A stretch of DNA of 64,000 bases from an uncultured Chlorobiaceae bacterium (lineage in GTDB: Bacteria > Bacteroidota > Chlorobiia > Chlorobiales > Chlorobiaceae): contig CAIQGA010000159.1 of the NCBI GenBank assembly GCA_903871235.1, forward strand, positions 1 to 64,000. Direction: 5' to 3'. This document shows, in pieces, positions 39,462 through 49,003 of the stretch (the first letter of the stretch is position 1; each line of letters starts with the position of its first letter). The translations under genes and the position numbers were made by a program. Under the pieces are notes generated by a model. The model had not been told where the DNA came from, did no database searches, and saw nothing but the letters and a program-made list of their open reading frames with translations.

Positions 39462-40985
39462 ATGATAAAAAAAGCACCACTTGCCATAGATTTTAACACG
39501 GATATCGATTTTACCAAAGAGAGCCGCGTCCCTCCCTACTCGACTGAAATTGAGCAGGAGGTCTTGGCTTGCATTCTGCTTGAAGATGAGCCTATTGAAC
39601 AGGTCATACAGATTTTTGGCGATAATGGTGAGGCTGTCTTTTATGAGAGGCGCCATCAGATCATTTTCAAGGCGATGATGCAGCTCTACCATAAACGGCA
39701 GGCGATCGATATTATCACGGTCAGCGAAGAGTTACTGAAAATGGACGAGCTTGAGCCGGTTGGTGGACGGCACTATTTGGCCGAACTTTCGGGCAAGGTT
39801 ATCAGTGCCGCCAATATTGAGTACTATGCGCGTCTGGCAAAGGAAAAATATCTTTACCGGCGGATGATCTCCATTTCGGCCAAAATTTCGGGCTCCGCCT
39901 ATAGCTCATCAATGGACATTTTCGATCTTGTCGAACATGCTTCACAACAGTTTTTCAACATCTCCCAGGCTGGCATTAAAAAAAAGGCGTCACTTATCAA
40001 GGAGCTTGTCAAAAACGGTATCCGGATGCTTGAGAGCCTGAGGGCATCACAATCGTCCATTACCGGCGTAGGATCAGGCTTTTCTGAACTTGATCAGATG
40101 ACTGCCGGATTTCAGCAATCCGACATGATTATCATTGCGGCAAGGCCTTCGGCGGGTAAAACGGCATTTGCTCTTGCCCTTGCCCGCAATGCTGCTGTGG
40201 ATTTTGATACTCCAGTGCTGTTTTTCAGCCTTGAAATGGCAGAAGTGCAGCTTGCCATCCGGCTCATGTGCGCTGAAGCCTACGTTGAGTCGCAGCTTGT
40301 CCGCACTGGCCGCATAACGCCTGAGATGATGGGCCGAATCATCAACAGCATGGACAAGCTCAATGAGGCGAAACTCTTTATTGATGATACCGCCGGTATT
40401 TCCATTATGGAACTTGCGGCCAAAACCCGTCGGATGAAACAGGAGCACAATATCGGCATGGTTGTGGTCGATTACCTGCAGTTGGTGACACCGGTGAGGG
40501 ATGGCAGAACAAACCGGGAGCAGGAGATTGCCCAGATATCGCGTTCACTGAAGGCGCTGGCCAAAGAGCTCAATATTCCCATTATTGCTCTTGCACAGCT
40601 CAACCGCTCTGTTGAGCAGCGCTCAGGCGACCGCAGGCCCCAGCTCAGCGATTTGAGGGAGTCGGGATCGATTGAACAGGATGCTGACGTTGTCATGTTC
40701 CTTTCCAGACCGGAAATGTATGGCAAACAGACCTTCGAAGATGGCTCTTCGACGAAAGATGTTGTTGAAATTGTCATCGGCAAGCAGCGAAATGGTCCAA
40801 TCGGAGATATACGCTTGCTCTTCCTGAAAAATTACGGCCGCTTTCAGTCAACAGCCAACAGCTATGTTACAGGCGGAGAGAATTCGGGGAGTTCCAGCGA
40901 TCATGAACACTATCTGCCCGCGTCGCCGGAGCCGGGAAAATCAAATGCCGCCCAGTTTATCACTCATGACGAAGCACCTTTTTAA
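39462..40985 (+). CDS. dnaB: Replicative DNA helicase
   Basis: This 507-aa hexameric helicase unwinds DNA at the fork. The N-terminal domain starts at PPYSTEIEQEVLACILLEDE. The RecA-like domain shows Walker A ARPSAGKTAFALAL near residue 228, Walker B VVVDYLQLVTPV, and the arginine-finger region RESGSIEQDADVVMFLSRPE. No intein is present, and the protein is full length. It follows the glycosylase by 3 bp and precedes ptsI by 9 bp, suggesting one operon. Confidence 0.96.
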   Translation: MIKKAPLAIDFNTDIDFTKESRVPPYSTEIEQEVLACILLEDEPIEQVIQIFGDNGEAVFYERRHQIIFKAMMQLYHKRQAIDIITVSEELLKMDELEPVGGRHYLAELSGKVISAANIEYYARLAKEKYLYRRMISISAKISGSAYSSSMDIFDLVEHASQQFFNISQAGIKKKASLIKELVKNGIRMLESLRASQSSITGVGSGFSELDQMTAGFQQSDMIIIAARPSAGKTAFALALARNAAVDFDTPVLFFSLEMAEVQLAIRLMCAEAYVESQLVRTGRITPEMMGRIINSMDKLNEAKLFIDDTAGISIMELAAKTRRMKQEHNIGMVVVDYLQLVTPVRDGRTNREQEIAQISRSLKALAKELNIPIIALAQLNRSVEQRSGDRRPQLSDLRESGSIEQDADVVMFLSRPEMYGKQTFEDGSSTKDVVEIVIGKQRNGPIGDIRLLFLKNYGRFQSTANSYVTGGENSGSSSDHEHYLPASPEPGKSNAAQFITHDEAPF

Positions 40986-40994
40986 ATCGCCATT

Positions 40995-42779
40995 ATGCCA
41001 GAAAAAAAAGAGTCCCCGAACACCACAAGCGAAACAACGATACAGGATCCCTCCATCAAGGGTCATGAGGCGATCTATGCCGGAATTGGCGCATCAAAGG
41101 GAATCAGCATCGGAGAGTGCTACTCTTTCGTCCAGGAGAAATGCCATCATGAAATCAGGGAGCTGAACGACAGCACGATCAACGAAGAGATGGAGCGCTT
41201 TCTTTCTGCCTTGCTACGTTCGGAAAATGAGTTGAAGAAAATTGAGCAGGTCACCATAAGAAAACTTGGGAAGGGGTACTCCGATCTCTTTGAGGCGCAA
41301 ATCATGATGCTGCATGACCCTGTGCTGATTGAAGCCATTGTCGGACGGATACAATCGGAACGCAAACCGGCGCATCTTGTCATTGAGGAGGAGTTTGAAC
41401 ACTACCATGAAAAGTTCAAAAATTCCGATAACCAGATCTTTCAGGAGCGGGCTGATGATCTGCACGATATCAAGAACCGCATTATCAGAAACCTTCATAT
41501 CCGAAAACTGCACTCATGGATTCCCGATGGGGTGATTGTTGCTTCCGACAATCTCTCTTCAGCAGACATCATTCTTTTAAGCCGAAGCAACGTCAAGGGA
41601 TTTGTCACTGATTCGGGGGGAAAGACCTCGCATATCGCCTTGATATGCCGCTCACTCAATATTCCAATTGTTGTGGGGCTGGGCAATATTTCACAGAAGG
41701 TATCGACCGGGATGCAGATAATTATTGACGGCACCACAGGAACCGTTATTACAAATCCTGAAGAGGGTACTCTTGCGCGCTATCGAGGGAAAAAAGAGGA
41801 GGCTATAAAAAATGAGGCTGACAGCTCCCTTACGGCTGTGCTTCCGGCTACGACACAATGCGGTATCAGAATCACCTTTTATGCCAATATTGATTTCAAG
41901 GAGGAGTTGCTCGCTTTAGCCTCTACTGGTGCTGAGGGTGTGGGCCTGTTCAGAAGCGAAAATCTCTTCACCGAGGGAACAAAAGTGCCCCGGGAGTCAG
42001 AACAATATGCCTATTACCGGGAGATGGCTGAGGCGATAGCACCAATGCCTCTTGATATACGCCTCTTTGATATCGGTGGCGACAAGCTGATCTACTCTCC
42101 GGTCAAAGAGCCCAATCCAAACCTTGGATGGAGGGGTATCAGAATTTTGATTGATCTGCCGGAAATTCTTGATGCCCAGCTCAGGGCGATCATACGGGCA
42201 AATGTTCATGGCAATGTTGATCTCCTCATTCCCATGATCATTTCGATTGATGAGATCCGCCTGGTCAGGGCAATGATTGACAAACACTATGAAGAGCTGG
42301 CTGCTGAAGCCAGTTGGCAGCTTGAAAAACCGAGAGTCGGAGCAATGATAGAGGTGCCGGCGGCGGTCGAACTGATTGAGGAGATCACAAAATGTGTTGA
42401 TTTCATCAGCATCGGTACCAATGACCTCACACAGTACTCACTTGCCGTTGACCGCAATAACGTTATTGTGCAGGATCTCTTTGACAAATTTCATCCGGCA
42501 ATTATCCGCCAACTCTACAGGGTAATAACGACGGCCAATAAAAACCGATGCAAGGCGATACTATGCGGCGACATGGGTTCCGACCCTCTTGCTCTTCCCT
42601 TTCTGCTGGGGTGCGGACTTAGAAAATTCAGTGTCGTCGTCTCGGATATCGCCAAACTCAAGTCACTGGTATCGCGCTACTCGATCATTGAAACCGAAGC
42701 ACTGGCACGGGAGTGCATCACACTTGGCAGCTCAAGTGAAGTCAAAGCCTGCCTGGAACGCTTCCAGGCAGCACATTGA
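40995..42779 (+). CDS. ptsI: Phosphoenolpyruvate-protein phosphotransferase (PTS enzyme I)
   Basis: This 594-aa enzyme transfers phosphate from PEP to HPr. The N-terminal HPr-binding part starts GIGASKGISIGECYSF. The phospho-His is in GGKTSHIALICRSLNIPIVV near residue 213. The PEP-binding barrel shows GVGLFRSENLF and LFDIGGDKLIYS, and the catalytic Cys is in AILCGDMGSDPLALPFLLGC. All key residues are present, so it should be active. No sugar permease or HPr is in the window; green sulfur bacteria are phototrophs that generally lack sugar PTS, so a regulatory phosphorelay is likely. Confidence 0.92.
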   Translation: MPEKKESPNTTSETTIQDPSIKGHEAIYAGIGASKGISIGECYSFVQEKCHHEIRELNDSTINEEMERFLSALLRSENELKKIEQVTIRKLGKGYSDLFEAQIMMLHDPVLIEAIVGRIQSERKPAHLVIEEEFEHYHEKFKNSDNQIFQERADDLHDIKNRIIRNLHIRKLHSWIPDGVIVASDNLSSADIILLSRSNVKGFVTDSGGKTSHIALICRSLNIPIVVGLGNISQKVSTGMQIIIDGTTGTVITNPEEGTLARYRGKKEEAIKNEADSSLTAVLPATTQCGIRITFYANIDFKEELLALASTGAEGVGLFRSENLFTEGTKVPRESEQYAYYREMAEAIAPMPLDIRLFDIGGDKLIYSPVKEPNPNLGWRGIRILIDLPEILDAQLRAIIRANVHGNVDLLIPMIISIDEIRLVRAMIDKHYEELAAEASWQLEKPRVGAMIEVPAAVELIEEITKCVDFISIGTNDLTQYSLAVDRNNVIVQDLFDKFHPAIIRQLYRVITTANKNRCKAILCGDMGSDPLALPFLLGCGLRKFSVVVSDIAKLKSLVSRYSIIETEALARECITLGSSSEVKACLERFQAAH

Positions 42780-42797
42780 TTTAAACAGAGAAATTCT

Positions 42798-44918
42798 TCA
42801 GGGGCGAAGATCCTCAATCTTCGAGCTTTTGCGTACAGCGTCAAGGTACTCATCAATGAAGAGTTGCTGCTGCTGCTGTGCGGCCCGAAGCAATTGCGGA
42901 GCAGCCTTCGCTTTTTCGGTCTGCAAATCAAAACCTGCAGGAACAATTTTTTTGGCCAATAGTACAAGAGCGTAACCGTTACTGGTCTTCACCGGAGCGG
43001 AGATTTTGCCAGGAACAAGGCCCGATATAGCTTCCACAAGAGGCTGATCAACGCCATACCCGGGAATGAGGCCATCAATCCACCGGATACTGTCGGCAAC
43101 CACAAGCTTCATGCCAGGATGTGATGCCGCAATCTTTTCAAGCGTCACTCCGGGCTCCTTTGCCATTGCTGCAACTTTTTTCTCCAAAGCTGCACTTTTT
43201 TTCTCTTGCACCAACTCGGCCCTGATCTGCGCTGTCAGTTCCTGGTCAAGCAGATGGTATCCACTGTCATTCTTGCCCGTCAAACGCATCACAAAAAAGC
43301 CTTTGTCAGTTTCAAGCACATCCGACACATCACCCTCACCTGCCTTGAATGCAAATGTCGCCACCTTCTCACTGTAGCCAATCTGCGGAATCGACATCCG
43401 TTTGAAAAACTCTCCAGTCTTGCTGACCGTCAATTTTGAAGCCGCAGCGCTTTTATCGAAACCGCTCTCTTTGGCGCTTAACTGAAATACCATTGCAAGA
43501 CGGCGTTCACTTTCGAGCGTTTCTGTAGAGGGCCTGATGACGCGAACAATCTCGGAGCCAACGACCGCACGACTGTCAAGACCGGTCACCTTGATAATGT
43601 GAAGACCAAACTGGGTCTGAACAGGCCCGACGATTGAGCCCGGACGTGCACCAAAAACTGCTGCCGCGAATTGGGGCACCACACGATCTTTGGTGAACCA
43701 TCCGATATCACCTCCATTCACAGCACTACCGGGATCGGCAGAATATTTTTTTGCAAGAAGATCAAACGGAACGCCTGCCTGAAGCTGTTTGAAAATAAAC
43801 ATCGAAAGAGCTCGCACTCTCTGAACATCTTCACTGCTTGCAGGATTAAAGCGCATGAGAATATGCGATGCCCTCGCTGCTGGCTGGGCAGATGCGCTCA
43901 CCTGCTTGACCTTGATCAGACGGTATTTTCCCTGATCGGCAATCGGACCAACAATCTTTCCTGATGCTACATTCGATTGTGCGAAAAAAGCATCTCCTGC
44001 TGCCGGAGAAAAATCTACACGACTGAAAACTCTATTGGCCCCTGCCGGATTATCACTCTGTACTTTAACAAAATCGCTGTCATTAGCCGATGCGGAAAAC
44101 TCTGCACGAATTGCTTCAAGTTCGTTGCGGGCAGCAAGACTGTCTTTTGATGAGGGAATCAGCGGAAAAAAAACATAATCCGCTTTTCTCGATGGCTTAA
44201 CCTGCTTCAGAAGCTCTTTATGCTCATCGTAATATTTTTTAATCTCTTCATCTTTTACCGGAAAGCTGCTGTCGGTACCGGCAAAACTTAACGGAAAGGG
44301 AATAAAAGAGGCCGAAAAACGGGTGAACACTCTGCCGACAAGATCGCCAAGATCCCTGTCAGTCACATGATTAAGGGTTAACAACGCTCTGAGAAGTTTG
44401 CTCTCCTTGAGCTCCATGCGAACATACTTTTCAAGCTGCAGCCAGAGTTCCTTTTCGCGAGGGTCACGACGAACAGTTTCAAGTTTGTTGCGATCAATGG
44501 CTCCCGTAGCCGGATTTGTAAAATACTGCTGAATCACTCTCGGCGGAGTCTGACTACTGAATGCATCAATCACCTCCTGATCCTGAAGAGTAATGCCAAA
44601 TTTCTCAAACTGCTGATCGAGCAAGCTTTGTTTAACCAGAGTAGCCCATGCCTGCTCCTGAAATTCAAGTTCATTCTCAGGCGTCACTTCGGCACCCGGA
44701 CTTCTTCTTCTGAAATTTTCAGTTATCGCCTTGCACGCATCATCATACTCGCTTGATGAGATAACCGTTCCGTTAACCCGACCCACCTGGTTCCCTGTTT
44801 TGCCGCTCTTCCCGGTAAAATTCATACCCCATTCAAAGACAATCAGCACCAGAAACGCTGCCATCAGCGCATAGAGTATAACATGAGTCTTATCCCGCAA
44901 GCTGGACATTACAGCCAT
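42798..44918 (-). CDS. PpiD/SurA-type peptidyl-prolyl isomerase
   Basis: This 706-aa periplasmic foldase is anchored by one N-terminal membrane segment (HVILYALMAAFLVLIVFEWG, residues about 10-30). A SurA-N-type chaperone region follows (NGTVISSSEYDDACKAI; ATLVKQSLLDQQFEKFGITL). A parvulin domain is centred on ASHILMRFNPASSEDVQRVR and WFTKDRVVPQFAAAVFGARP, GPVQTQFGLHIIKV, near residues 350-450. It helps outer-membrane proteins fold. It is convergent with ptsI, 18 bp apart. A possible internal start two codons later (MSSLRDK) cannot be excluded. Confidence 0.9.
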   Translation of the reverse strand: MAVMSSLRDKTHVILYALMAAFLVLIVFEWGMNFTGKSGKTGNQVGRVNGTVISSSEYDDACKAITENFRRRSPGAEVTPENELEFQEQAWATLVKQSLLDQQFEKFGITLQDQEVIDAFSSQTPPRVIQQYFTNPATGAIDRNKLETVRRDPREKELWLQLEKYVRMELKESKLLRALLTLNHVTDRDLGDLVGRVFTRFSASFIPFPLSFAGTDSSFPVKDEEIKKYYDEHKELLKQVKPSRKADYVFFPLIPSSKDSLAARNELEAIRAEFSASANDSDFVKVQSDNPAGANRVFSRVDFSPAAGDAFFAQSNVASGKIVGPIADQGKYRLIKVKQVSASAQPAARASHILMRFNPASSEDVQRVRALSMFIFKQLQAGVPFDLLAKKYSADPGSAVNGGDIGWFTKDRVVPQFAAAVFGARPGSIVGPVQTQFGLHIIKVTGLDSRAVVGSEIVRVIRPSTETLESERRLAMVFQLSAKESGFDKSAAASKLTVSKTGEFFKRMSIPQIGYSEKVATFAFKAGEGDVSDVLETDKGFFVMRLTGKNDSGYHLLDQELTAQIRAELVQEKKSAALEKKVAAMAKEPGVTLEKIAASHPGMKLVVADSIRWIDGLIPGYGVDQPLVEAISGLVPGKISAPVKTSNGYALVLLAKKIVPAGFDLQTEKAKAAPQLLRAAQQQQQLFIDEYLDAVRKSSKIEDLRP

Positions 44919-44943
44919 AAATCATTCCTTCATTAAGATGTTG

Positions 44944-45606
44944 TTAAAAAACAGTGTCGTCCCAACCTTCCCGGCCAATCAGCGGCACAAAGGTAAAGTA
45001 TTCAAAAAGCTCCTTTTTGAAAACGCCCTCCTCTCTCTGAATAACCGTCATCTGCTGTGAACCATTCCCGCCAATGGGTACTATCATACAGCCTCTTTCG
45101 GCAAGCTGACGCATCAGCGACTCTGGCTCCCCGGGAGCTCCTGCCGTGACCACGATACCATCAAAAGGTGCATGCTCCATCCATCCCAGCGTTCCGTCTC
45201 CATGGCGGCAAACGACATGCAATCCAAGCTTCGAAATAAGTTTTTTTGCCCTCTCATGCAACTCAAAAATCCGTTCAATGCTAAAAACCGAATAACCGAG
45301 AGCATCCAGTATTGCCGCCTGATAGCCTGATCCTGTCCCAATTTCAAGCACTTTTCCCGAAGGGCAACGCTCAACGAGCAAGGTTGTCATAAAAGCAACC
45401 GTATAGGGCTGGGAGATGGTTTGGCCGAAGCCTATGGGATAAGCACCGTCGTTATAGGCGCAAGCCACAGCTTCACTCTCAAAAAAAAGGTGGCGAGGAA
45501 CCTCAAGAAAAGCATCAAGCACCCTGCGATTGGCTATACCATAACGCTTCAGCGTTTCAACCATCTCCCTGCGCTTGATATAGTGAAGTTTTTCTGCCTC
45601 TTTCAT
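44944..45606 (-). CDS. pcm: Protein-L-isoaspartate O-methyltransferase
   Basis: This enzyme of about 220 residues repairs isoaspartyl residues in damaged proteins using SAM. Motifs are VPRHLFFESEAVACAYNDGA, the PIGFGQTISQPYTVAFMT substrate loop, the SAM motif VLEIGTGSGYQAAILDALGY and the ending FVPLIGREGWDD. Length is normal. A TTG two codons upstream is an alternative; I used the ATG at 45606. It lies 25 bp before the foldase gene, on the same strand. Confidence 0.93.
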   Translation of the reverse strand: MKEAEKLHYIKRREMVETLKRYGIANRRVLDAFLEVPRHLFFESEAVACAYNDGAYPIGFGQTISQPYTVAFMTTLLVERCPSGKVLEIGTGSGYQAAILDALGYSVFSIERIFELHERAKKLISKLGLHVVCRHGDGTLGWMEHAPFDGIVVTAGAPGEPESLMRQLAERGCMIVPIGGNGSQQMTVIQREEGVFKKELFEYFTFVPLIGREGWDDTVF

Positions 45607-45642
45607 TGACAAAAAACAAACCCTTTGAGTCTCTCTTTCAAT

Positions 45643-45753
45643 TCACCCCTGCGGGCTCTCTGCACCCATCCGCACGATGGCTAATATTGCATCAAAAACA
45701 ACAAAAAACAACGTCCAATCAGCAGGTTTACCATTTTTTTGGGTAAATACCAT
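45643..45753 (-). CDS. Candidate small membrane protein (36 aa)
   Basis: The sequence has no known family. It reads MVFTQKNGKPADWTLFFVVF, then DAILAIVRMGAESPQG, with one hydrophobic segment (WTLFFVVFDAILAIV). What makes it worth noting is an AGGAG Shine-Dalgarno 5 nt upstream of its ATG, in an otherwise gene-free gap. It lies 57 bp after the glycosyltransferase stop on the same strand and could be co-transcribed with it. Chance ORF is the main alternative. Confidence 0.35.
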   Translation of the reverse strand: MVFTQKNGKPADWTLFFVVFDAILAIVRMGAESPQG

Positions 45754-45809
45754 GCGAACTCCTGTGATGAGGGTGATGGCTATACCGCCTGCACATGGTG
45801 CTCTGAAAT

Positions 45810-46487
45810 TTATTCGCCCCATTTGTCAATATAGGCGCTATAATTTTTCCTCCATTGTTCTGAACCAAATGCGCCTCCACTCTGGTGAGTCAAGCATATT
45901 GGCCAGGTACCAAGTCTTAATTTATTTTGTTTTGCTGTCCGACAAAAATCCATGTCGTAGCAATGAAAAGCAAAGAGAGGATCAAAAAAACAGTTTGCGT
46001 TAACAAGTACAGCCTTTTTTGCGGCAAGAAAAACACCATCAAGAAGTTCACATTCATTCGGAACTGCTCCAAAAAAGGAGACCGGCCCAAATGGATTTTT
46101 TCCGTGAGCAACAGCTCCGGTCAAGTTGACTTTATCGTCCCAGGTAAAATTTTTGTTGATAAATGCCCATGCCGGCTGCTGACTGACTCTTCGACGATTT
46201 CCTGCTACACCAATTACTTGATAATAATGCAGTCCATCGACTATCCGCTGAGACAAGAAATAATCATCAATCCAGACATCGTCATGGATAAAAACCAAAA
46301 TACTCTGGTTTTCTGCCGCTGCAATGCCATTGTTGTAGACCGTCGACAAACCCTCCTGATTATTAAATGCAATGCGCGGAAATATTGCATTGCCCGGTGC
46401 AATCCTTTTTAATGAAATTCCAAGGGCCGATTTATTCCAAAAATTTTCTTCGGAATGTCTGGTGGCACTGATCACCTCAATTTGCAT
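45810..46487 (-). CDS. Glycosyltransferase-like protein (GT2-related)
   Basis: This 225-aa protein reads FNNQEGLSTVYNNGIAAAEN, then ILVFIHDDVWIDDYFLSQRI, with the nucleotide-sugar/metal motif HDDV in place of DxD. A second region, HCYDMDFCRTAKQNKLRLG, is the usual acceptor-side acid. It fits the small 'glycosyltransferase-like family' proteins that decorate envelope polysaccharides. The C-terminus (GGAFGSEQWRKNYSAYIDKW) is conserved in that group. Full length, but acceptor and sugar unknown. It lies downstream of ftsY on the same strand (53 bp). Confidence 0.75.
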   Translation of the reverse strand: MQIEVISATRHSEENFWNKSALGISLKRIAPGNAIFPRIAFNNQEGLSTVYNNGIAAAENQSILVFIHDDVWIDDYFLSQRIVDGLHYYQVIGVAGNRRRVSQQPAWAFINKNFTWDDKVNLTGAVAHGKNPFGPVSFFGAVPNECELLDGVFLAAKKAVLVNANCFFDPLFAFHCYDMDFCRTAKQNKLRLGTWPICLTHQSGGAFGSEQWRKNYSAYIDKWGE

Positions 46488-46540
46488 GGATAGCCGCCTT
46501 TTTGGTACATCGTTACGATGTTAACTTAAACTGGATTCCT

Positions 46541-47497
46541 TCAAGACTTCAGTTCCCGTCCCAGAAGGGCCTGAACAAACTCCGCCCGGTCGAAGAGCTG
46601 AAGGTCGTCGATTTTCTCTCCAACACCGATATATTTGACCGGCAGTTTTAATTCACGTGAAATGGAGAGCACAATGCCCCCTTTGGAGGTACCGTCAAGT
46701 TTGGTCACCACAAGGCCCGTAACCTGAACAAACTTCGTAAACTCCCTTGCCTGCTGCACGGCATTCTGCCCGGTGGTACCATCAAGCACCAGCAACACCT
46801 CATGCGGCGCTTCAGGAATCCTCTTTTTGGCTACCCGCATGATTTTGGCAAGTTCCTCCATCAGGTGGCTCTTGTTATGCAGCCGACCAGCGGTATCAAC
46901 CAGCACGACATCGGCATTTCTGGAAACCGCAGCACTGACTGCATCAAAAACAACCGAGGCTGGATCGGAGCCCTGTGCTTGACCAATCATGGGAACCCCC
47001 GCCCTGTCAGCCCATATCTGAAGCTGTTCATAAGCTGCTGCCCTGAAAGTGTCGGCTGCCGCAATAATCACTTTTTTGCCCGCTTTATCGTAATTGTGGG
47101 CCAGTTTGGCAACACTGGTGGTCTTGCCCGCGCCATTAACCCCGACAATTAAAATGACGTAGGGTTTTGCCGGAAGAGGTGCTTCAAAATCGAGCGGGTG
47201 CTCCTCTCCGGTTACTTCAAGCATGAGCTGAATTTCCTCCATCAGCATTCGGTTCAGCTCCTCTTCCGAGCGGTAGGTCTCTTTTTTTGCCCGTTCGGTG
47301 ATTGCGTCAACAATCCCAAGCGTCGTCTCCACACCCACATCGGCGGCCACAAGAATTGTTTCGAGCTCTTCAAGAAACTCTTCGTCGATCTCCGTTTTCC
47401 CTTTGGTAATGACGGCAAGCTTTTCGAAAAAGGTGTCGCGGGTTTTTTCGAGCCCTTCCTTCAGTCTTGATATTTTGAAATTGTCAAAAAAACCCAT
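46541..47497 (-). CDS. ftsY: Signal recognition particle receptor
   Basis: This GTPase of about 318 residues docks the SRP-ribosome complex at the membrane. It has the NG domain: Walker A GVNGAGKTTSVAKLAHNY near residue 122, DTFRAAAYEQLQIWADRAGV, VLVDTAGRLHNKSHLMEELA, the base-specificity TKLDGTSKGGIVLS and the end VGEKIDDLQLFDRAEFVQAL. The N-terminal acidic A domain of enteric FtsY is absent, as in many bacteria. The frame opens to 47596, but the ATG at 47497 (MGFFDNFKISRLKEGLEKT) matches the family start. Confidence 0.94.
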   Translation of the reverse strand: MGFFDNFKISRLKEGLEKTRDTFFEKLAVITKGKTEIDEEFLEELETILVAADVGVETTLGIVDAITERAKKETYRSEEELNRMLMEEIQLMLEVTGEEHPLDFEAPLPAKPYVILIVGVNGAGKTTSVAKLAHNYDKAGKKVIIAAADTFRAAAYEQLQIWADRAGVPMIGQAQGSDPASVVFDAVSAAVSRNADVVLVDTAGRLHNKSHLMEELAKIMRVAKKRIPEAPHEVLLVLDGTTGQNAVQQAREFTKFVQVTGLVVTKLDGTSKGGIVLSISRELKLPVKYIGVGEKIDDLQLFDRAEFVQALLGRELKS

Positions 47498-47609
47498 AAA
47501 AAGAGGATATTGTCTTTCTGTTATTGGTAAATAAAACCCTTGCTGCGCGGCAATGGAAACAGGGCATGCCCTGCCACAACCCGCAACGAAACTCAATTTA
47601 CGTAAAATT

Positions 47610-48680
47610 ATGTCATCCTATAAAGCTATGTCGGAAATCGGGGAGTTTGGCCTGATTGATCGTATCGCCGCTCTTGCCGAAACCACCCTCCCGGCTGTAC
47701 CGGAACTCATGACGGGGATAGGCGATGATTGCGCTGTCTATTGCCCTTCGGCGAAGCTTCTGCAGGTTGCCACAACCGATATGCTTGTCGATCAGGTGCA
47801 TTTCGATCTTTTGACGACCCCCCTGCGACATCTTGGAAGCAAGGCCATCAGCGTCAATGTCTCCGATATCTGCGCCATGAATGCACTCCCCCGCTACGCG
47901 CTCATCTCTCTTGCCGTTCCCTCCTCATTTTCAGTGGCTATGGTTGAGGAACTCTACCAGGGGATAAGCCATGCAGCGAAAGAGTATGGCCTGGCCATTG
48001 CCGGTGGCGATACATCTTCATCTCGCTCGGGTCTGGTCATCTCAGTCTCCATGATTGGAGAGGTTGCAGAGGAGCTGCTCACCCGCAGAAGCGGTGCCGC
48101 ACCGGGAGAACTGATCTGCCTCACAGGCTCTCTTGGCGGTCCGGCGGCCGGGCTCAAACTCCTTACTCGTGAAAAAGAGATTATGCTGAACCATATCGAA
48201 AACAACGAGAGCTACCAAAGAAACATAATGGCTGACCTGAAGGAGTACCGCGAAGCGATACAGCAGCAGTTGCTTCCGATTGCCCGCATTGATGTTGTCC
48301 GGTTTTTTCATGCGCACACTATCCGCCCCTCTGCGATGATCGACATTTCTGACGGCCTCAGCCCTGACCTCCAGCATCTCTGCCGTCACTCGAACGTCGG
48401 CGCACTGATTGATGAAGGCCGTATTCCAATCAAGGGGAGTACGCGCCTGATTGCCGATGAACTGCAAGATGATGCCCTGAGCTGGGCTCTGACGGGAGGC
48501 GAGGAGTACCAGTTGCTCTTTACCATCCCAAGGGCAGAGTACCCTGCAATTGCTGAGAACAAGGCAATCGCCGTCATCGGTGAGACCACCGACGTCAAAG
48601 AGGGGGTACAGTTGAGCGATATTTACGGGATGAAAATAGACCTCGCCTCAATCAAGGGATTTGACCATTTTCCACAGTAA
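47610..48680 (+). CDS. thiL: Thiamine-monophosphate kinase
   Basis: This protein makes thiamine diphosphate from thiamine monophosphate. The family start is EIGEFGLIDRIAALAET; the metal/ATP loop is MTGIGDDCAVYCPS, then TTDMLVDQVHFDL and SVNVSDICAMNALPRYALIS, IAGGDTSSSRSGLVISVSMI, and late MIDISDGLSPDLQHLCRHS. About 356 residues from ATG 47610; ATG 47628 (MSEIGEF) is equally possible. It is divergent from ftsY, sharing a 112-bp gap. Confidence 0.92.
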   Translation: MSSYKAMSEIGEFGLIDRIAALAETTLPAVPELMTGIGDDCAVYCPSAKLLQVATTDMLVDQVHFDLLTTPLRHLGSKAISVNVSDICAMNALPRYALISLAVPSSFSVAMVEELYQGISHAAKEYGLAIAGGDTSSSRSGLVISVSMIGEVAEELLTRRSGAAPGELICLTGSLGGPAAGLKLLTREKEIMLNHIENNESYQRNIMADLKEYREAIQQQLLPIARIDVVRFFHAHTIRPSAMIDISDGLSPDLQHLCRHSNVGALIDEGRIPIKGSTRLIADELQDDALSWALTGGEEYQLLFTIPRAEYPAIAENKAIAVIGETTDVKEGVQLSDIYGMKIDLASIKGFDHFPQ

Positions 48681-48732
48681 AGAGTTCCATATCACAGAAA
48701 AAAAGAGGCAAGGGCAAAGGATATTTATTTCT

Positions 48733-48760
48733 TTGGGAAAGCGTGCAAAGATGGTAAATT
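48733..48760 (+). promoter_or_regulatory. Possible promoter of the tRNA-Leu gene
   Basis: TTGGGA and TAAATT are separated by 16 nt and end 29 bp upstream of the tRNA. This matches the sigma-70 pattern loosely; nothing else in the gap competes. Confidence 0.3.
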
Positions 48761-48789
48761 GACCGACCTCTCCCACATTGTGGTGAGAT

Positions 48790-48878
48790 GCCGAAGTGGC
48801 GGAATTGGTAGACGCCCGGGACTTAAAATCCCGTGTTCAGCAATGGACGTACGGGTTCGATTCCCGTCTTCGGCACCA
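48790..48878 (+). tRNA. tRNA-Leu (anticodon UAA), CCA encoded
   Basis: The acceptor stem GCCGAAG pairs with CTTCGGC; the D arm is GGCGGAATTGGTAGACGC; the anticodon stem CGGGA with TCCCG encloses the loop CTTAAAA with anticodon TAA; a long variable arm and the T arm GGGTTCGATTCC complete a class II tRNA. The 3' CCA is in the DNA. The long variable arm and UAA anticodon make leucine certain. Confidence 0.96.
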
Positions 48879-49003
48879 CAATATCTCCTCTGTTCATTGT
48901 CACGCACCAACGCTTCTGGATGTCAACAACATGCAAAGGCAAGTTTTATACCTGATTCTTACAAACATACTGGTATGAGGTCATAAAGCAAGAAAAGTTA
49001 CAA

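Noticed and set aside
45677-46003. Plus-strand ORF of 108 residues overlapping the glycosyltransferase
   Set aside because: It is a shadow of the minus-strand gene with no family or ribosome site.
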